Source: Gallionella sp.
GTDB taxonomy: Bacteria > Pseudomonadota > Gammaproteobacteria > Burkholderiales > Gallionellaceae
Length of the DNA stretch: 64,000 bases
Direction: 5' to 3'
NCBI GenBank assembly: GCA_028689145.1
Contig: JAQTWT010000006.1
Location: forward strand, 1 to 64,000
Numbering within the stretch: position 1 is the first letter of the stretch; each line of letters starts with the position of its first letter. Shown in pieces: positions 48,097 to 56,538 of this stretch. The notes beneath the pieces were generated by a model. It had not been told where the DNA came from, made no database searches, and saw only the letters and a program-made list of their open reading frames with translations. A program made the translations under genes and the position numbers.

Positions 48097-49131
48097 ATGA
48101 CAAACAGATACACGCAAGACAAGGCGGCCAGCGCCGAGATTCTGAGGCTGATTCTTCAGAAAGCCGCCGGGCATCCGGCCGGGTTTACACCGCCAACTTA
48201 TGCAGTCTGGTATGAATTCCTGACGGGGATTAATCCGCCGCTTAGCGACGCGATGAACGATCTGCTCAAAACCAATGAGCCGATCACCAGCGAAATGACC
48301 CAGGAATTGTTCGACTGCCATATTTCTGAAATTAATCCCAAAGCGCAAAATACTTTCCGGGCGAATCTGCAAAAGGTGCTGGGTAACCTTGCTCAGGTTA
48401 CCGAAACAACCGACGGTGAAACCGGTCGCTTTAGCGCCGGTTTGCAAAAAATCGGGGAAAAACTGGCCGGTGAACTGGATCCCCCCATGCTGCAGCATCT
48501 GGTCGGCGAGATTATGCTGGATACGCAAACCATGCGCAGTTCGGTTGATGCACTGCAGGGCAAGCTGCATGAGAGCAAAGCTGAAATCGAGAAGTTGCAA
48601 CAGGAGCTGCAGAACGCGCGTAGCGAGGCTTTGATCGATCCGATGACCAGTGTGTTAAACCGGCGCGGCTTTGAATCGCAGATCAAAAAACTGGCTGTCG
48701 ATGCCGAGCTGAAGGACAAGAAAGTTGTTTTCATGATGCTCGATATCGACTTTTTCAAGAAAGTGAACGACACCTACGGGCATTTGTTTGGCGACAAGGT
48801 GATCCGCACGATTGCCGAAGTATTAAAGGCCAAGGTGAAGGGGCAGGATTCGGTCGCCCGTATGGGAGGAGAGGAATTTGCCGTACTTTTGCCGGATACT
48901 TCCTTGCAGGGGGCTTTCATTGTTGCCGAACATATCCGTCAGGGAATCGAAAGAGGGAAAATTCGCAGACAGGATAAGCAGGAAGATGTCGGTATCACCA
49001 TTTCCATCGGTATTGCCGAATGCGATGCAAATGGCGACTGGATAGATGCCATGCGCAGAGCTGACGAGGCACTTTATACTTCAAAAAATCAGGGCCGCAA
49101 CCGAACCACGCTATATGTGGCCGCGCCATAG
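48097..49131 (+). CDS. Diguanylate cyclase
   Basis: The product makes c-di-GMP through a C-terminal GGDEF domain with active GGEEF at 257-261 and DIDFFKKVNDTYGHLFGDKV upstream. The first 150 residues form a helical sensor-like region followed by a coiled coil (SKAEIEKLQQELQNARSEAL). There is no membrane helix, so it is cytoplasmic. Start choice is uncertain: ATG 48097 (344 residues, MTNRYTQDKAASAEILRL) looks like relatives, and ATG 48061 is also possible. An RxxD inhibitory site (positions before GGEEF) is not obvious. Confidence 0.9.
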   Translation: MTNRYTQDKAASAEILRLILQKAAGHPAGFTPPTYAVWYEFLTGINPPLSDAMNDLLKTNEPITSEMTQELFDCHISEINPKAQNTFRANLQKVLGNLAQVTETTDGETGRFSAGLQKIGEKLAGELDPPMLQHLVGEIMLDTQTMRSSVDALQGKLHESKAEIEKLQQELQNARSEALIDPMTSVLNRRGFESQIKKLAVDAELKDKKVVFMMLDIDFFKKVNDTYGHLFGDKVIRTIAEVLKAKVKGQDSVARMGGEEFAVLLPDTSLQGAFIVAEHIRQGIERGKIRRQDKQEDVGITISIGIAECDANGDWIDAMRRADEALYTSKNQGRNRTTLYVAAP

Positions 49132-49175
49132 TCAAGCGGTTGTCCACCCGCGCCGTGCAGGGCAATCCGGTAAAT

Positions 49176-51341
49176 CTACACCTGCCGTTGCCAGCGTTTC
49201 AGCAGCAGCGCGTTGCTTACCACCGACACTGAACTTAGCGCCATCGCCGCACCGGCGATTACCGGATTGAGCATGCCCAGCGCGGCGAGCGGGATTCCCA
49301 GCACGTTGTAGGCAAACGCGAAAAACAGGTTCTGGCGAATTTTCCTCAGCGTGGCGTGCGACAGCGAAATCGCATCCGCCACACTCATCAGATCGTTGCG
49401 CATCAGCGTGATATCCGCTGCTTCGATGGCGATATCGCTGCCGCTACGCATCGCGAAGCTGACATCGGCGGCGGCCAGCGCGGGTGCATCATTGATGCCG
49501 TCGCCGACCATGCCGACCAGTTGGCCATTAGCCTTGAACGATTGCACCTGCGCCGCCTTGTCTTGGGGGAGTACTTCGGCGCGAAATTCCGTGATACCGG
49601 CCTGCCGGGCAATCGCCTGTGCGGTGGCCTGATTGTCACCGCTCAGCATTACCACGCGGATGTTCATTGCCGCGAGCCGTGCGACAGCGGCGCAACTGCT
49701 GGCGCGCAACTGATCAGCGAAGGCGATATAGCCCAGCAACGTGCCGTCGCAAGCCAATGCGATTACGCTTTTGCCTTGTTGCTGCAACCCCAGTATTTGC
49801 TGTTCATCGACGGTTATTCCTTCACTGGTGGCGTAGTTGGGCGAGCCGAGCAGATAGCGCTTCCCGTCCACCTCGGCATGCAGGCCGTGGCCGGATAACT
49901 CGCTGATATTCGCATTTTGTGCGGGTGTTATTTGCCGGGATTGGGCATAGTCGAGCAGTGCGCGTGACAGCGGGTGGGTCGAACCTTGTGCCAGCATCGC
50001 GGCGGTTTGCAGAAATTCTGTTGCCGCTACCTCAGGCATCGGCAACACGTCGGTGACGCTCGGCGTGCCATCGGTCAGTGTGCCGGTCTTGTCCACGATT
50101 AATACCGAGAGTTTGTGGGCGCGTTCCAGCGCGGCGGCATCCTTGACCAGAATGCCCGCTTGAGCGGCGCGTCCGGAGGATACGACCAGGGCCGTCGGAG
50201 TGGCTAGGCCCAATGCGCACGGGCAGGATATGACCAGTACCGCCACCGCATTGATCAGCGCGGTGCTGAAGCCGCTGCCCATCAGCCACCAGATCAGAAA
50301 GGTCAGCAGCGCGATGACGACGACTACCGGCACAAATACGGCGGAGATTTGATCGGCAAGTTTCTGGATCGCGGCTTTCGAGCCCTGCGCTTGTTCTACC
50401 AGACGGATGATCGCGGCGAGCTGGGTATGCGCACCGACCGCCAGTGCGCGGCATTTCAACAGGCCATGCCGGTTGGATGTGGCGGCATACACCTTGTCGC
50501 CGGGCTGTTTACTTTGCGGTAGGCTTTCTCCGGTGAGCATGGCTTCATCCAGACTGGATGCGCCTTCCAGCACGATGCCATCGACCGGCACACTTTCGCC
50601 GGGACGCACCAGAAACACATCGTTCACCTGCATCTGTTCGACGGATAGTTCTTGCATTACGCCGTCGCGCTCGACATGCGCCAGCTTTGGTTGCAGGTTA
50701 AGCAGTGCTTCCAGTGCGCTGGAAGCTTTGCCTTTGGCGCGCGCTTCCAGCAACTTGCCGAGCAGCACCAGCGTGATCAGCGTGGCGCTTGCCTCGAAAT
50801 AGATCGGTTGATCCAGATTAAATAACAGCACCGCGCAACTCAGCAAATAGGCCGCGCTGGTGCCGAGCGCGACCAGCACATCCATGTTCGCACCGCCACC
50901 GCGCAGGCTGTTCCACGAGCCGGTATAGAAACGCCGACCGCTCCAGAATTGCACCGGTGTGGCCAGCGCAAATTGCAGCCAGCCCGGTAGCATGGCATGA
51001 ACACCGATGAACATTAGCAGCATCTCGACTAGCAGCGGCACGGTGAGTAACACCGCGATCAAAAATTGCAGCTGTTCCTGACGGTAAGCGGCAGCGCGTG
51101 CCTGTTTCTCGGCGGCAAAATCACGCAGCGGATGCGCGTCGAACCCAGCGCCCTGCACGGCTTTAATCAGGTCTGCAAGCGGGGTTTTATCCGGGTTGTA
51201 GGCGATATGCGCCTTCTCGGTGGCAATATTCACCGTGGCCGCCACTTCCGGCAGTTGGTTCAATACTTTTTCCAGGCGAGCGGAGCAGGATGCGCAGTGC
51301 ATGCCGGTGATTTGCAGATCGGTATGGGTGAGTAATGGCAT
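49176..51341 (-). CDS. copA: Copper-translocating P1B-type ATPase
   Basis: The 721-residue inner-membrane pump exports Cu(I). One N-terminal heavy-metal domain has GMHCASC (Cys16, Cys19). The membrane CPC motif is at 373-375 (ISCPCALGLATPTALV), the phosphorylated Asp417 is in DKTGTLTDG, and SGHGLHAEV and MVGDGINDAPALAAADV complete the ATPase. About eight helices are expected. No CueR or CopZ gene adjoins. The promoter -10 lies only 6 bp before the ATG and there is no ribosome-binding site, so the transcript may be leaderless. Confidence 0.95.
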   Translation of the reverse strand: MPLLTHTDLQITGMHCASCSARLEKVLNQLPEVAATVNIATEKAHIAYNPDKTPLADLIKAVQGAGFDAHPLRDFAAEKQARAAAYRQEQLQFLIAVLLTVPLLVEMLLMFIGVHAMLPGWLQFALATPVQFWSGRRFYTGSWNSLRGGGANMDVLVALGTSAAYLLSCAVLLFNLDQPIYFEASATLITLVLLGKLLEARAKGKASSALEALLNLQPKLAHVERDGVMQELSVEQMQVNDVFLVRPGESVPVDGIVLEGASSLDEAMLTGESLPQSKQPGDKVYAATSNRHGLLKCRALAVGAHTQLAAIIRLVEQAQGSKAAIQKLADQISAVFVPVVVVIALLTFLIWWLMGSGFSTALINAVAVLVISCPCALGLATPTALVVSSGRAAQAGILVKDAAALERAHKLSVLIVDKTGTLTDGTPSVTDVLPMPEVAATEFLQTAAMLAQGSTHPLSRALLDYAQSRQITPAQNANISELSGHGLHAEVDGKRYLLGSPNYATSEGITVDEQQILGLQQQGKSVIALACDGTLLGYIAFADQLRASSCAAVARLAAMNIRVVMLSGDNQATAQAIARQAGITEFRAEVLPQDKAAQVQSFKANGQLVGMVGDGINDAPALAAADVSFAMRSGSDIAIEAADITLMRNDLMSVADAISLSHATLRKIRQNLFFAFAYNVLGIPLAALGMLNPVIAGAAMALSSVSVVSNALLLKRWQRQV

Positions 51342-51346
51342 GTCTG

Positions 51347-51373
51347 ATTATATGCTCACTATGCCCAATGCAA
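51347..51373 (-). promoter_or_regulatory. Promoter of copA placed for a leaderless transcript
   Basis: On the minus strand TTGCAT (51373-51368) and a perfect TATAAT (51352-51347) are 15 bp apart. The -10 ends 5 bp before the copA ATG (51341), putting the expected transcription start at or next to the start codon. Confidence 0.45.
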
Positions 51374-51409
51374 AACGCCCGCAATCCCCTGCGGGCTGGC
51401 GGGCGTTTT
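51372..51409. terminator. Rho-independent terminator between the DUF2892 gene and copA
   Basis: AAAACGCCCGC pairs with GCGGGCGTTTT around a GC-rich loop. It follows the DUF2892 gene on the minus strand, so copA is probably transcribed separately from the genes upstream. Confidence 0.85.
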
Positions 51410-51433
51410 GAGCAGATGCCGCTTTTCGGCGGA

Positions 51434-51628
51434 TCAGTCTTTCTTGGTCGGACAGGTGTTCATGCCCAGCAGCGTATAGGCGGGGCAAAAACCAACGATG
51501 CCGGTCAATAATGGAACCACACCGATCCAGCCCCATACGCCAACCGTTCCGGTGGCAGCCAGAGCGACTAATGCCAAACCGGCGATGATACGAAGTGTGC
51601 GGTCGATACCGCCTGCATTGCATTTCAT
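51434..51628 (-). CDS. DUF2892 / YgaP-like small membrane protein
   Basis: The 64-residue product MKCNAGGIDRTLRIIAGLAL... has two membrane helices and ends in FCPAYTLLGMNTCPTKKD. It matches the DUF2892 group, which occurs alone or fused to rhodanese domains (YgaP). The conserved Cys in FCPAY and NTCP suggest a link with sulfur or redox chemistry. AGGAG lies 7 bp before this ATG; an ATG 6 bp earlier is only 1 bp from it. It is downstream of a Crp/Fnr gene on the same strand. Confidence 0.85.
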   Translation of the reverse strand: MKCNAGGIDRTLRIIAGLALVALAATGTVGVWGWIGVVPLLTGIVGFCPAYTLLGMNTCPTKKD

Positions 51629-51718
51629 TTTCATGCTCCTTGAATATTGTGTGGGTATTCGCAGGATAGGCGAATTGAGTCGGTTTGTCTGTAATAAAAA
51701 TCACACAGGCAGGGTGAA

Positions 51719-52384
51719 TTACAGCTCGGCGAATTTCTTCAGGGCAGATGCGTCGGTGATGCCGATCTGTTCGCGTCCCAGTTTGACCCAGCCCTGATCG
51801 GCAAAGCCCTTGAGCAAGCGGCTGACGATCTCGCGCGCGCAGCCTAATTCGTCTGCAATTGCCTGATGGGTGATATGCAGCGGGGCAGGCTTGCCAACCA
51901 GTAGTGCGGCAAGACGCTGGTCGAGCTTTTGAAAAGCCACGGCGGAAACCAGTTGCATCAGATCGGTTAGCCGTTCGGTGAACAGATTAAAGACGTAACC
52001 GCGAAATACTTCATGTTTGTCCAGCAGTTTATGGAAATTGCCGGGCGGTAGCGCGATCATTTCTACCGCCTGTTCGGTAATGCCGCGCGCCTGATAGCGC
52101 GTATTGCCGAGCAGGCAACTGCTGGTGAGGATGCAGCTTTCACCGGGCAGGATGCGGTACAACTGCAACTCGCGCCCGTTAGCCGAGGCCTTGATGACGC
52201 GGACACTGCCGGATAACAGCAGCGGAAAGCCCTGGCACGGCTGGTTCTCGTCGAATATCACCATGCCTGCCGGGAGTTGCATCAGGTTGGCTGCCGCCTG
52301 CAACTCTTCCAGCTCAGCCGCAGGCAGTTCGCGCAGCATCGGGTATTGCTGCAGCAGACGTTCTTTGATGTCGTTAGTCAGCAT
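51719..52384 (-). CDS. Crp/Fnr-family transcriptional regulator
   Basis: The 221-residue protein has a cyclic-nucleotide-binding-like beta-barrel (about 20-140, GMVIFDENQPCQGFPLLLSG), a dimer helix and a winged helix (THQAIADELGCAREIVSRLLKGF). It lacks the N-terminal four-Cys cluster of Fnr, though Cys residues occur in the barrel (NQPCQGF, GESCILTSSCLLG). This pattern resembles regulators that respond to redox or sulfur signals. Its neighbour on the same strand, the DUF2892 gene, is a likely target. Confidence 0.9.
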   Translation of the reverse strand: MLTNDIKERLLQQYPMLRELPAAELEELQAAANLMQLPAGMVIFDENQPCQGFPLLLSGSVRVIKASANGRELQLYRILPGESCILTSSCLLGNTRYQARGITEQAVEMIALPPGNFHKLLDKHEVFRGYVFNLFTERLTDLMQLVSAVAFQKLDQRLAALLVGKPAPLHITHQAIADELGCAREIVSRLLKGFADQGWVKLGREQIGITDASALKKFAEL

Positions 52385-52400
52385 GGATTAACGAAGCAAC

Positions 52401-52456
52401 GTAGCGTGCGCTGTGCGCACGACAATGTTTGAAATCGTGCGCACAGCGCACGCTAC
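52401..52456. repeat. REP/BIME-like inverted pair, family A copy 3
   Basis: GTAG plus CGTGCGC-tg-TGCGCACG and its mirror ending in CTAC, nearly identical to the copy at 5080. It sits between lysS and the Crp/Fnr gene. Confidence 0.8.
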
Positions 52457-52470
52457 GTCATTGTCCAGCA

Positions 52471-53970
52471 TTACTCCGGCCTCATCTGCGGGAACAAAAT
52501 CACATCCCGGATGCTGGCGCTGTCGGTGAGCAGCATCACCAGCCGGTCGATGCCGATGCCCTGTCCGGCGGTGGGCGGCAGGCCGTATTCCAGCGCGCGC
52601 ACATAGTCGTTGTCTTTGAACATCGCTTCCTCGTCGCCCGCATCTTTCGCCGCGACTTGCGCGTCGAAACGCGCGGCTTGGTCTTCCGCATCGTTCAATT
52701 CTGAGAAACCATTGGCGATTTCGCGCCCGACGATGAACAGCTCGAAGCGTTCGGTGATCGCGGGATTCTTATCGCTGCTGCGGGCCAGCGGCGAGACTTC
52801 GACGGGGTAATCGACGATGAAAGTCGGTTCGAACAGATGTGCTTCGGCGAGCTCCTCGAACAGCGACAGCTGCAGCCCGCCGAGGCCGTCTTCCGGTTTG
52901 TATTTGGCCTTCAGGTCTTCCAGTTCGGCGATCACGAAGTCGCGGTCGTTGAGTTGCGCATCGGTGAATTGCGGATGATATTTCTGGATCGCCTGCACCA
53001 TCGTCAGGCGATGGAACGGCTTGCCCAGATCGAGTTCCTTGCCCTGATAACTGATCAGCGTGGTGCCCAATACCTTTAGTGAAACCTCGCGGAACAGACT
53101 CTCGCTGAAATCCATCAGGTACTGGTAATCGCGGTACGCCTCGTAGAATTCCAGCATGGTGAATTCCGGGTTGTGCCGCGTGGACAGACCCTCGTTGCGG
53201 AAATTGCGGTTGATCTCGAACACCTTCTCGAAGCCGCCCACCACCAGGCGTTTCAGATACAGCTCCGGCGCGATGCGCAGGTACATCTTCATGTCCAGCG
53301 CGTTATGGTGCGTCTCGAACGGCTTGGCCGCTGCACCGCCGGGGATGGAGTGCATCATCGGTGTCTCCACCTCCATATAGCCGTGGCGCACGAAGAAATT
53401 GCGGATTGCCTGAATGATAAGGGTGCGCTTTTTGAACACTTCGCGCGCATCCTCGTTGGTAATCAGGTCGAGATAACGCTGGCGGTATTTTTGCTCCTGA
53501 TCGGTCAGGCCGTGGAATTTTTCCGGCAACGGGCGCAATGCCTTGGTCAGCAAACGCACCTGCGCAACACGTACCGACAACTCGCCGGTCTTGGTTTTGA
53601 ACAGCACGCCTTGCGCGCCGAGGATGTCGCCCAAGTCATAATGCTTGAATGCGTTATGCGCCTCCTCGCCGGTATCGCTGTTGCTGATGAACAACTGGAT
53701 GCGCCCGCTCATGTCCTGCACCGTGGCAAAGCTGGCCTTGCCCATTACCCGCTTCAGCATCATGCGCCCGGCCACCGCGACATGAACCTGCGCGGCCTCC
53801 AGCTCATCATGCGTCTTGTCGCCGAACTCGGCATGCAGGTCGCCGCCCAGATGGGTGCGTGCGAAATCGTTGGGGAAGGCCACGCCGGCCTTGCGTATTT
53901 CGGCAAGCTTGTGGCGGCGTTCTGAAATGATCTGGTTTTCGTCTTGCGGAGTAGTCTGTTCGTTGGTCAT
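52471..53970 (-). CDS. lysS: Lysyl-tRNA synthetase (class II)
   Basis: The 499-residue enzyme has the OB-fold anticodon domain ([18 protein letters not shown]), class II motif 1 ([20 protein letters not shown]), motif 2 ([20 protein letters not shown]) and motif 3 ([18 protein letters not shown]). It charges tRNA-Lys. It begins 15 bp after prfB on the same strand, the conserved prfB-lysS pair. Confidence 0.98.
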   Translation of the reverse strand: MTNEQTTPQDENQIISERRHKLAEIRKAGVAFPNDFARTHLGGDLHAEFGDKTHDELEAAQVHVAVAGRMMLKRVMGKASFATVQDMSGRIQLFISNSDTGEEAHNAFKHYDLGDILGAQGVLFKTKTGELSVRVAQVRLLTKALRPLPEKFHGLTDQEQKYRQRYLDLITNEDAREVFKKRTLIIQAIRNFFVRHGYMEVETPMMHSIPGGAAAKPFETHHNALDMKMYLRIAPELYLKRLVVGGFEKVFEINRNFRNEGLSTRHNPEFTMLEFYEAYRDYQYLMDFSESLFREVSLKVLGTTLISYQGKELDLGKPFHRLTMVQAIQKYHPQFTDAQLNDRDFVIAELEDLKAKYKPEDGLGGLQLSLFEELAEAHLFEPTFIVDYPVEVSPLARSSDKNPAITERFELFIVGREIANGFSELNDAEDQAARFDAQVAAKDAGDEEAMFKDNDYVRALEYGLPPTAGQGIGIDRLVMLLTDSASIRDVILFPQMRPE

Positions 53971-53985
53971 GATGGTTCTCTAAAA

Positions 53986-55090
53986 TTAAACGCCTTGTTT
54001 CAAACTGGCCGAGATGAAATCGTCCAGGTCGCCGTCCAGGATGGCTTGGGTATTGCCGACTTCGTAGTTGGTGCGCAGGTCTTTGATGCGCGACTGGTCG
54101 AGTACGTAGCTGCGGATCTGGTGACCCCAGCCGATGTCGGTCTTGCCGTCTTCCATCGCCTGTTTTTCGGCGTTGCGTTTGCGCAGCTCTTCTTCGTACA
54201 TGCGCGATTTCAGCATTGCCATCGCTTCGGCGCGGTTGCGGTGTTGCGAGCGGTCGCTCTGGCACTGCACTACGATGCCGGTCGGGATGTGGGTGAGACG
54301 CACTGCCGAGTCGGTTTTGTTGATGTGCTGTCCACCCGCACCGCTGGCTCGATAGGTGTCCACGCGCAGGTCGGCGGGATTGATCTCGACTTCGATTGAG
54401 TCGTCCACTTCGGGATACACGAACACGCTGGAAAATGAAGTATGGCGGCGGTTGCCGGAGTCGAACGGCGATTTGCGCACCAGCCGGTGTACGCCGGTTT
54501 CGGTGCGCAGGTGGCCGTAAGCATAGTCGCCGATCACTTTGAGCGATGCGCCCTTGATGCCCGCAACTTCACCGTCGGATTGTTCCAGCACTTCGACCTG
54601 GAAACCTTTGCGTTCGCAGTAGCGCAGGTACATGCGCAGCAGCATGGAGGCCCAGTCCTGTGCTTCGGTGCCGCCGGAGCCGGACTGGATGTCAACGAAG
54701 CAGTTGTTTGGGTCCATCGGGTGGGCGAACATGCGGCGGAATTCCATCGCCGCAACGCGCTTCTCGATGTCCTGAATGTCGGTAGCGGTGCTGCTCAGAC
54801 TTTCGTCGTCGTTTTCCGCCTTTGCCATTTCAAACAGCTCTGCGGTATCGGCAAGATCTTGCTGGATTTTGCCGAGGCCGAGCACCACGCCTTCCAGCAT
54901 CTTGCGCTCGCGCCCCAGTTCCTGCGCGCGCTTGGCATCCTGCCAGATGGCGGGGTCTTCGGCGAGTTCGCTTACTTCGGTCAGGCGTTCCTGCTTGGTA
55001 TCGAAGTCAAAGATACCTCCGCAATTCGGCGCTGCGCAGATTCAAATCCTGCAGCTGGTTGGAGAGGGCGTTGAGTTGTTCGGCTTCCAT
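53986..55090 (-). CDS. prfB: Peptide chain release factor 2, programmed +1 frameshift
   Basis: RF2 ends translation at UGA and UAA. The 367-residue protein is encoded in two frames. Codons 1-27 (55090-55010, [20 protein letters not shown] ... RRYL) end at an in-frame TGA; reading resumes in the +1 frame at GAC (55008) and runs to 53986. The joined product keeps the stop-recognition motif SPF ([11 protein letters not shown]) and the catalytic GGQ ([12 protein letters not shown]). Reading only the longer frame would miss the first 27 codons and could begin wrongly at an internal Met (54900). It is autoregulated by RF2 supply. Confidence 0.97.
55006..55020 (-). promoter_or_regulatory. RF2 recoding site
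   Basis: On the minus strand GGAGGTATCTTTGAC holds an internal Shine-Dalgarno (GGAGG), 3 bp, the slippery CTT and the stop TGA followed by C. This is the standard prfB frameshift signal. Confidence 0.95.
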
Positions 55091-55124
55091 TTTTTGTCGT
55101 TGTCGCGTGCTTAAAAGGGCGCGA

Positions 55125-56387
55125 TTATAGCGCAAACAGTCCCAATAACACCCCGCAAGCGATTGCGCCGAAGCCGGTAGCGACATGCTTGGCGAGTGTC
55201 TTGCCGCCGATGAAAGCCACCATGCCGAACTTGAACGCGAGGTTGGCAAGGAAGGCGATGGCGATTGCGGTGACGGTCTGGTGTTCGCTCAATTGCCCGA
55301 GGTTGAACAGGCGCAGGCTGGACAGGGTAATCGCATCGACATCGGTCAAACCAGACACCAATGCCACCACATACAAGCCCTGACTGCCGGCGAAATCTTC
55401 CATCCATGCCGAAACCAGCAACACCACCACAAACAGCAAGCCGAAGCCGATGGCGGTATGAAGTTCGGCGGGGTTGGAGGTTTCAGGAATGTAGAGTTCG
55501 GTGGCTTTATCCATTTTGCGCCAGTTGTAAAGCGCGACGAACAGACCGAATACCAATCCGCCCGCCAGCACCGGCAGCAGGCCGGGTAACGCGCCGTAGG
55601 ACACCATGGCGCTGACCACCATCAGGCGAATCACCACCACCATGCTGGCGATGACGATCACCGAGGCGGCCAGGTTGGACATGGCCGGGTTGCTTTTGCC
55701 GTGTTTGGCATAGATCAGCGTGGTCGCGGTGCTGGAAGCAAGTCCGCCAAGGAAGCCGAGCAGCGGTGCGCCGTAGCGGGTTCCCACTACTTGCAGCGCG
55801 GCATAGCCGGTCAGGCTGATGCCGGAAATTAGTACCACCATCAGCCAGGCCTGATGCGGATTGAAGGCATGGTAAGGGCCGTAATCCTGATTTGGCAGGA
55901 TCGGCAGCACGATGAACGTCAGCACCGAAAATTGCAGCACAGCGACCAGATCGCGGCGGGTCATGCTTTGCGAAAAGCCGCGCAGTTCCGGCTTGAAATA
56001 GAGCAGGGCAGTGATGCCTATCGCCAGCATCACGGCGAGCGTGGACAAACCGTACCAGATCATCGCGCCCAGCCCGTAACACAGCAGCAGGGCGATTACG
56101 GTGGTTGTTCCGGGATCGGCTTCGTCCCCCTGAGTGTTGAGATAGGCGGCGATGATCATGCCTGCCACGGCAATCAGGCCGACGATCAGCAGCCAGGGCG
56201 AGCCGAGTTTGGTGGCGAGCAGCGCGGCTAAAGTACCGAACACAGCGACCAGCGCAAAGGTACGCAGCCCGGCTTTGGCCGACGGGTTGCGTTCGCGCTC
56301 CAGGCCGATCAGCAGACCGATCGCGAGGCTGGTGAGAAACTGCGGCAGGGCTTCGATGCCGTTGTTTTGCAGTAAAGCGGTTTCCAT
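55125..56387 (-). CDS. MgtC/SapB-family membrane protein with C-terminal DUF4010
   Basis: The 420-residue protein has about twelve membrane helices. The N-terminal part carries the MgtC/SapB signature (LTSLAIGLLIGLERERN, AGLRTFALVAVFGTLAALLA) and the rest matches the long DUF4010-type fusion. Relatives are linked to Mg2+ homeostasis or ion transport, but the long form is uncharacterised. I chose the ATG at 56387 with GAAGGT upstream, since the longer frame would run into a repeat. It separates recJ from prfB, which are often closer. Confidence 0.85.
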   Translation of the reverse strand: METALLQNNGIEALPQFLTSLAIGLLIGLERERNPSAKAGLRTFALVAVFGTLAALLATKLGSPWLLIVGLIAVAGMIIAAYLNTQGDEADPGTTTVIALLLCYGLGAMIWYGLSTLAVMLAIGITALLYFKPELRGFSQSMTRRDLVAVLQFSVLTFIVLPILPNQDYGPYHAFNPHQAWLMVVLISGISLTGYAALQVVGTRYGAPLLGFLGGLASSTATTLIYAKHGKSNPAMSNLAASVIVIASMVVVIRLMVVSAMVSYGALPGLLPVLAGGLVFGLFVALYNWRKMDKATELYIPETSNPAELHTAIGFGLLFVVVLLVSAWMEDFAGSQGLYVVALVSGLTDVDAITLSSLRLFNLGQLSEHQTVTAIAIAFLANLAFKFGMVAFIGGKTLAKHVATGFGAIACGVLLGLFAL

Positions 56388-56414
56388 GGTGACCTTCGCT
56401 TTTGGTTGGATTTT

Positions 56415-56538
56415 GTAGGGGCGCGATTCATCGCGCCCTGATTCTTCGTAATTCGACGAGGGCGCGATGGCGCTGCATAGCCATTCCACTAACCCATCAA
56501 AAAACGATGGGTAAGTGGCTGGTTAATCTCGCCCCTAC
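56415..56538. repeat. GTAG...CTAC palindromic element, family D, overlapping the recJ stop
   Basis: It opens with GTAG plus GGGCGCGAT-tc-ATCGCGCCC. On the other strand it opens with GTAG plus GGGCGAGAT, pairing distantly with ATCGCGCCC around an inner hairpin CCACTTACCCATCG/CGATGGGTAAGTGG. The minus-strand GTAG provides the TAG stop of recJ. Confidence 0.75.
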
